Part shown: in pieces, positions 1-9,000 of the stretch
Position numbering within the stretch: position 1 is the stretch's first letter
How the letters are laid out: every line of letters begins with the position of its first letter
Assembly (NCBI GenBank): GCA_030599585.1
Contig: JAUVNS010000013.1
Location: forward strand, 1 to 64,000
From: Promethearchaeota archaeon
GTDB taxonomy: Archaea; Asgardarchaeota; Lokiarchaeia; Sigyniarchaeales; SOKP01
Direction: 5' to 3'
DNA length: 64,000 nucleotides
Position numbers and translations under genes: made by a program
The notes under the pieces: model-generated
Database searches by the model: none
The model's input: the letters and a program-made list of their open reading frames with translations, nothing else
Told to the model about the DNA's origin: nothing

Positions 1-3000
1 TTAGTTTTCCGTTCTCAACATATGACAACACAATACCCAGATCCGAGTTAAAAATCGTGCAATTTCTTATCACAAAATACGCGGTAGAATGCATAACCAA
101 GATGCCATATCCGGAAGGATTGGAAATTACGAAATCTTCCACTACATACGGATCAGAATAAGTTCCCAAACCCGTACATATCTTAAAATTTAAAGCCCAA
201 GTCCAATTATGAGCGCCAACTCCAGTTGCGTCTCCGTCAATGAAAATCGGTAAATTCACGGGATCCATGTAATTTAACGGATCAGAGTATAGATTCAAGA
301 CTTCATCTCCATCAGTTAATCCATCACCATCGGTGTCAGGAATAAGAGGATCGGTTCCATAAGTGTTGACTTCTTCCCCATCACTAAGTCCATCACCGTC
401 AGAATCCCAATTATTGGGATCAGTCCCATAATTGTTGATTTCAGCGCCATCCAATAATCCATCACCATCGGTATCAGGAAGAAGAGGATCGGTACCAAAA
501 ACCGTTTCTTCATATAGATCCAATAATCCATCATTGTCAGAATCAATTAATAGCCAACCATCTATATCAATAAAAGGATAATAGTCGCTATACCAAGGTA
601 TATTGTTGTCTCCAATACCATCGCCAGCAATTGCATGTTTTCCAATACCACTACCATCATCTTGACCTATATAGTCAGACCAGTAGTTTCCTTCCATCAG
701 ATCAAAATAATACCAATGGTTATTGGCACCAGATTCATATGCTTGAGCGTTATAATTATTTATGAAATTATTATGATAAATTAAATTATTATTCGAATAG
801 GCCATTAACTTGATTCCGTAGGCATTTTCGTTTGCCGTGTTTCCCGTGATAAGATTACTGCTCGAGTGATCAGCCAAATAGATCCCGTAGTTATTATCGT
901 TTACGGTATTTCCCGTGATATCATTATCATCGCAATCACTGTATAAAGAGATCCCATAAAAATGGTTATTGTTTACAGTATTTCCCGTTATGGTATTCTC
1001 ATTGCAATAATCTGATAAACGGATCCCGAAGGCATTTTCGTTTACAGTGTTTCCCGAGAGGATGTTAAAGTAGCAGTAATTTTCTAAATATATCCCGATA
1101 TTTTGCTTGGGTGTACCGATGTTACTTGCGTCGTTTCCCATAATGTAATTATAATTGCAGAAAGAGGCTAAGTAGATCCCATAATGGTTTTCATTTGCGG
1201 TGTTTCCCGTAATGGTATTATTATCGCAGTGATCCTCTAAATAGATCCCATAATCATTGTTATTGTTTGCGTCGTTTCCCGTAATGGTATCCGTAATTGT
1301 ATTATTATTGCAGTAATAAGTTAAATAGATTCCAATCGAATTTTCGTTTGCGGTGTTTCCCGTGATATCGTTATAATCGCAGTGAGATATTAAATAGATT
1401 CCATAATCATTGTTACTGTTTGCGATGCTTCCTGAGATATAGTTAAAATCGCAATCCTCCTCCAAATAAATCCCGTTATCTTGGTTGGAGGTACCGATAT
1501 TACTGGCGGTGTTTCCCACGATATAGTTATCATTGCAGGATAAGACTAAGTAGATCCCAGAATTATAGTTATTGTTTGCGGTGTTACTCGTGATATCATT
1601 ATTATTGCAATAACGGTTTAAATAGATTCCAATTATATTTTCGTTTGCGGTGTTTCCCTCAATGATATTATCATTGCAGTGATTTTCCAAAAAGATCCCA
1701 TAATTATAGTTATCACTTGCGGTGTTGTCAGTAACGGTGTTGCTATCGCTGTAATTTAAACATATCCCAATATTGTTGTATTGGGCAATATTGTCAAAAA
1801 TGGTGTTGTTATTGCTGTAATCTAAATATATTCCGTTATTGTTGTTATTGTTTACAGTGTTTCCTAAAATAGTGTTATTACTACTAGTCCATAAATAAAT
1901 TCCATTCTGAATGTTGTTATTTACGATGTTTCCCGAAATTGTGTTATTACTACTAGTCCATAAATAAATTCCATTCTTAGCTGTGTTATTTACGGTGTTT
2001 TCCGATATAGTGTTATTACCACTATACATTAGATATATCCCAAACCAAACCGTGTTATTTACAATGTTTCCCAAGATGGTGTTATTACTACTACGCCACA
2101 AACCTATCCCAATATTATTGGTATATAACATGTTTCCCGAGATAATGTTATTACCACCATACATTAAATATATCCCGTATCGCGTATTATTAATTAGAGT
2201 ATTTCCTGAGATTACATTATTGTAGCAATTAGAATAAAACCATATCCCGTACCCAAGATATGTGTCACCAAAATTATTATTGGCGGTATTTCCCGAAATT
2301 GTGTTATTACTAACATCATTTAAATAAATCCCACATCTTTCGTTATTTGAAGCAATGTTATTAATTAAGAGACCGTTATTCACATGCTCCAATTTAATTC
2401 CCGCTTCATGACCTACACTACCTGCGTTGTAAACTTTACAATTTTTGATAATAAAATACACATCTGAATTCCTGATTTCAATACCACTTACTGATCCACC
2501 CGCGTTAATTTCGAAACCTTCAATGACATACGGATCAGAATAAGTTCCCGAACCCGTACATACCTTATAGGTAACCGCCCAAGTCCAATTATGAGCGCCA
2601 ACTCCAGTTGTTTCTCCGTCAATGATAAACGGTAAATTCACGGGATCCATGTAATTTAACGGATCAGAGTATAGATTCAAGACTTCATCTCCATCAGTTA
2701 ATCCATCACCATCAGTATCGGGGACCAGAGGATTAGTTCCTAGAAGCTCTTCTATTCTATCAAATAGACTATCACCATCCGAGTCAAAATCAGGACCATC
2801 GTCCCAAATCGGGTAATTATCTTGACTTCCAGCAGAACCACTAATAAGATAGGGAGAATCACCGATCCCATCATCATTAAGATCCATTCCAGGATAATCA
2901 TCCCAGTAATTTCCAAGAGATCCATTATCCCATTGATTATTAATTCCAGAATCAAGAGCATTTGCTAAATTATTCGTCATATTATTACTGTATATAATAT

Positions 3001-6000
3001 TATCACTCGAATCCAGATAGATCCCATAATAATTGTTATTGCTTACAGTGTTTCCCGAGATGGTGTTAAACTCGCAGTAATATTCTAGATGTATCCCATA
3101 GTCGTTGTTGGTTGCAGTGTTTCCCGAGAGGGTATTATTATCGCAACCATAGTCTAAAATGATCCCATAATAATTGTTATTGTTTACGATGTTTCCCGAA
3201 ATGTTGTTAAAATCGCACATCTCTTCTAAATATATCCCGTTATCTTGGTTTGATGTACCAATATTACTTGCGTTGTTTCCCGTAATGGTATTATCATCGC
3301 AGTTAAATGTTAAAGATATCCCATAATCATAGTTATTGTCTGCAGTGTTTTCCGTAATTGTATTATTATCGCAAGCACCAGATAAGTAGATTCCTTGTTC
3401 GTTGTTGTTTGCGGTGTTTCCATTTATGGTGTTATAATCGCAGTTAGTGCTTAAATATATCCCATAATAATTGTTATTATTTACGGTGTTTCCCATAATG
3501 GCATTACCAATGCAGTTATTGACTAAAAAGATCCCATGATCCCTGTTATCGTTTACAGTGTTTTCCGAGATGGTATTATAACTACATTTATAGTATAAAG
3601 AGATCCCATAGTAATTATCACTTATGTAGTTTCCCGTAATGGTATTATAATCGCAACCAGAGCGTAAACGGATCCCATAATCATAGTTATTGTTTACGGT
3701 GTTTTCCGTAATGGTATTATCATTGCAGCGAATTTGTAAGTAAATCCCATAGTCGTTGTTAGTTGCGGAGTTTCCATTTATGTTGTTATAATTGCAATCA
3801 GTGCTTAAATATATCCCATAAAATTCGTTATTGCTTACTGTGTTTCCCGAAATAGTGTTAAAATCGCACATCTCTTCTAAATATATCCCACTATCTTGGT
3901 TTGATGTACCTATATTACTTGCGTTGTTTCTTCTTATGTAGTTACCATAGCATTGATTAATTAAATAGATTCCATAATTAAAGTTGTTGTTTACAGTGTT
4001 TCCCGTGATATCATTATCATTGCAGTAATCTTCTAAATAAATCCCACATTCAAGGTTATTGTTTACGATGTTCCCCGAAATGTTGTTAAAATCGCAATCC
4101 TCCTCTAAATAGATCCCGATATATTGGTTTGATGTACCGATATTGCTTGCAGTGTTTCCCGTAATAGTATTATCATTGCAATAAGAGGTTAAATAGATCC
4201 CTGAATCAAAGTTATTGTTTGCTATGTTTCCCGTTATTGTATTATTATCGCAGTAAAGACCTAATCGGATCCCAAAATTGTTACTGTTTGCGGTGTTTCC
4301 TATAATATTGTTACCATTGCAATAATAGTCTAACATGATACCTTGGAAATCGTTACTGCATGCGGTGTTTCCTATGATATCGTTACCATTACAATAACGG
4401 TGTAAAAAGATCCCAGAATTAATGTTATCTCTTGCGGTGTTTCCCGTTATGGTATTATTATCACAATAATCTAATAAATAGATCCCATCATAATTTCCGT
4501 ATGCATCGTTTCCCATAATCTTATTATCATTGCAGCTCGTTGTTAAATAGATCCCATAATGGTTAGAGTCTGCATTGTTTTCCACAATAGTGTTATTATT
4601 GCAGTGACTGATTAAATAGATCCCAGCATGGTTGCTATTTACAATATTTCCCGAGATGGTGTTAAAGTCGCAGTACTCTTCTAAATAGATCCCATTCCCA
4701 CCACCAGAATGCCCATTATTATATACTGTGTTTCCTATAATGTTATTATCATTACAATAGGAGAATAAATAGATTCCATGCCAAAGATTATTATTTACGG
4801 TGTTTCCTATAATATCGTTACCATCACAGTAGTTGTTTAAAAATATCCCATAGTCCATTCTGTTTGCGGTGTTTCCCGTAATGGTATTATAATCGCAATT
4901 ATATAAAAAGATTCCATAATCATTGTTATCGTTTACAGTGTTTCCCGAGATGGTGTTAAAGTCGCAGTAATATTCTAAATATATCCCGTACCCGTGCCTA
5001 TCCCCATACCACCCATTATTCCATGCGGTGTTTCCTATGATATCATTATCATTACAATAGGAGAATAAATAGATTCCTGATCCTAGGTTATTATTTACGG
5101 TGTTTCCCGTAATAGTATTATTATTGCAGTTATAGTTTAAAGATATCCCAACGGCATTTCCATTAGCGGTGTTTCCCGTGATGTTATTATAATCACAGTA
5201 ATCTTGTAAATAGATCCCATCATGGTTATTGTATGCGGTGTTTCCCACAATAGTGTTATTATTGCAGTGACTGATTAAATATATCCCATAATCAAAGTTA
5301 TAGGGTACGGTGTTTTCCGAGATGGTGTTAAAGTCGCAGTACTCTTCTAAATAGATCCCATGCCCACCCCCAGGATGCCCATTATTATCTGCTATGTTTC
5401 CTATGATGTCATTATCATTACAATAGGAGAATAAATAGATTCCTGATCTTAGGTTATTATTTACGGTGTTTCCCGTAATAGTATTATTATTGCAGGAAGC
5501 GGTTAAACAAATCCCATATTTTTCGTTATTGCTTGCGATATTTTGGGTAATATTATTATCCTGACTAAAAAGGTCTAATTGGATTCCACGGACATTTTCG
5601 TTTGCGATGTTTCCTGTAAGTGTATTTGCAAAACTACCTAATAGAAGGAAACCAAATCCATTTCTTAATGCTGTATTATTTGAGAGAGTGTTACTCCAAC
5701 TTTCGGTTACAAGAAAACCCGCTTGTGCATCAATAATGGAGTTATTAATTAGCTCATTTTGGAAACTGGAATCCACCATAAAACCATAATAGCTTTCCCT
5801 AACAGTATTATCCGAGATTATATTACTTGAACTATATTCAAGACATAATCCGTCCCACCCATTAGTGATATCGTTTCTCGAAATGTTATTATTAGAACTC
5901 CCTTCGAGATAAATACCATATGTCCAAAACTCTGGCATAAAACTCTTTATCGTATTGTTTAAAATGGTATTTTGTGAACTTCCTTCTAAATGAATGCCAT

Positions 6001-9000
6001 TCTGGGAAATATCAATTTCATTTTCGATTATATTACCATTTTGAACATTCAATAGGTATATACCCGTGCTCGAGTTAAAAATCATGCAATTTTTAATCAC
6101 AAAATACACGTTAGAATCTCGAATCGTAATGCAGTTCCCACCATTAGCATCTATGATGAGATTTTCGATAACATAAGGATCCAACTCCGTACCAGAACCG
6201 CTACACCATGGCTCCAAGGCCGCTTCCGCCCAAGTGTAATCACCCCCTCCGTTACTTACGTCATCATCTATGACAAATGACACAGGAGTATCCCCATCAT
6301 CCCAGATTGGATTATTATCCTGACTCCCTGCGTAACCGGGGATAAAATATGGAGTGTCTCCGATACCGTCATCGTTTACATCTACACCAGGATAATCATC
6401 CCAGTAATTATTACCCCAATGATTAATAATTCCATCATCCCAAGCATTTACTCCATTATCTAAAAATATGTTTCTTGAGAAACTATTTTTATGTTCATAT
6501 GGTGCATTCCATTCTGCTAAATAGATCCCATAATCATCGTTATTGCTTATTAAATTTCCAGCAATGTTATTATAAATGCAGCCAGTGTAATAAAATCCCC
6601 CTACTAAAATTCCTATACTATTTTCGTTTACAGTGTTGTTGATAATGGCATTTAAATAGCCATCCTCATTTAAACATATCCCAATTAGATTATTGTTTGC
6701 GGTGTTTCCCGTAATGGTATTTTCAGTATTTAAAAAGTGTAAATTTATTCCATATTGAGAGTTATTGTTTGCGGTGTTTCCCGTAATTGTATTACGATAG
6801 CACCAATAGGATAAACGAATTCCTTCATAAGTGTTGTTATTTGCGATATTTCCCGTAATTCTATTACTTTCACACGAGTACAAAGAGATCCCAATACCGT
6901 TATTCGAGCAATTATTATCAGTTATATTTCCGTTATTAACAGTTGACAACACTATACCCGCGCTCGAGTTGAAAATCGTGCAATTTCTAATCGTAAAATG
7001 CGCAGTAGAATCTCGAATCATAATACCGCTCCCACCACCACCATTTATGGCGAGATTCTCGATAACATAAGGATTCGATCCTATTCCTGCACCACTACAC
7101 CAAGACTCTAGAACTGCTTCTGCCCATGTATAATCTCCCGCACCATTGCTTACATCATCATCGATAACAAATGGCAGGAGTGGAGAATAATGTGCGATAC
7201 CAAACCAAGAAAAAGAGGAAACGTTGCCATAAATGATATTATTTATTGTGTCAATATTCGTTGTTGCATCCACCCAAGTTGTGCCGTTCCAATGTAAGAG
7301 CTGGAGTGCATTTTCTTCCTCAAACGTCATACCCGTACCATCATACGCAATACTAACAGTCACCGCTCCTGTATAAGTTGCGGAGGTTGTGATATCGTAA
7401 TAATTACCTAAGAATTGGAAGCCAGGCATCTCAGAGCCAGGGTTTTCGGTGTTCACAATAACTTGTGTATACCCTACATCAGTAACTTCCGAGAAGGTTA
7501 AGGAAACTTCAGGTGAAGCAATAATTTTGATACCGACTCCCGTGGGGGTATTTTTGAATGCCAACTTTGCAACGAAAGCATCACGACCTCCTGAGCTCGT
7601 CTGACCTGGGAGGGTACCACTCGTGTATCCGGTTACATAAGCTCCAGTAGAGTCAACTGCAACTCCAAAGGCTTCTTCTGCGGCCTCAGTCCCAAATTGA
7701 TGAGTCCAGATCTCGTTGCCGCTTTGGTCATACTTCCGAACAAATCCATCTACACTACCTGCACTAGTTTGACTTGGTAAGGAACCATAGGTCTGTCCTG
7801 CTACATACACCTCGCTTGCAAAGGTAAATACTTCGGAAATCCGATCATATTCTGAAGTTCCGAATTGATGAGTCCAGACTTCGTTGCCATTGTGGTCGTA
7901 TTTACGGATATAGGCATCATCATCTCCTGCATTTGTTTGGCCAGGTAGAGTGCCTTCTGTATGTCCAACGATGTATACGCCCGTAGAGTCAGTTTCGACA
8001 TCAATAGGTCTCTCTAATTCTGGGGTTCCAAACTGCCGGGTCCAGATCTCACTACCAGTATCGATGTCGTACTTTCGAACAAAATTGTCCGTACCACCTT
8101 CATTTATTTGGCCAGGTAGAGCGCCTTCTGTAAATCCAGCTATGTATACGCCAGTAGATTCAACGGAGATTGCTCGACCCCGGTCAGCGTTATTTAATAA
8201 AGTCCCGAACTGGAGATTCCAGAGCTCATTACCGTTGTGATCGAATTTGCGGACAAAAACATCCTCATTACCTTCTATTATGGTGCTTCCAACCACATAA
8301 ACACCGGAAAAATCAACAGAAATTTCAAAGGCAACTGGGGGAAAATATTGGGTCCAGATCGTATTACCATCATAGGGATTGTATTTACGGACAAAACCCA
8401 AACTACCTAAGATACCGGTCAAGTAGAGGCCAGTAGAGTCAATAGAGCTTCCCAGTATAAAGTCGTTAGCCGTAGTCCCGAATTGCTGGATCCAGAGCTG
8501 ATTTCCATTGTGATCGTACTTGCAAACAAAAGCGTCCTCGAAACCTACATTGCTCTGTAAGGGCAGAGCACCGTTAGTATGTCCCGCTACATAGACGCCA
8601 GTGGAGTCGACTGAAGTTACCCAAGCCTCGTCTATACCGTCAGTACCAAATTGACGAATCCATAACATTTCAGGTGGTAAATTGCTGGGGTCGAACCAGA
8701 ATGTTGTCACAGAGATGTCATTGGTGCTGGCGCCGTTGTCCACGTAAGCCACCTGGTTTCCGAACACACAATTCAATTTCTGGTCCCCGGCTCTGGTGGT
8801 TACTGCTAGGGTCTCCCCGGTGGATATGCGGTAGGCGAAGATGTCGTAATTGAGGTCGTTCAATCCATAATAGACCAGGGCCTCGTACGCGATGATGTCA
8901 CCATCGATGGTTGGTCCGTGGTTGTATCCTCCGTCGTCGATCACGACAATCGGCTCATCGCCGGAGTCGACATCGACCGCACATATTCTCGACACAGTAC

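Noticed and set aside
600-6990. CRISPR-like regular repeats
   Set aside because: Units vary in sequence, keep one open reading frame, and encode beta-helix coils. No spacers or cas genes are present.
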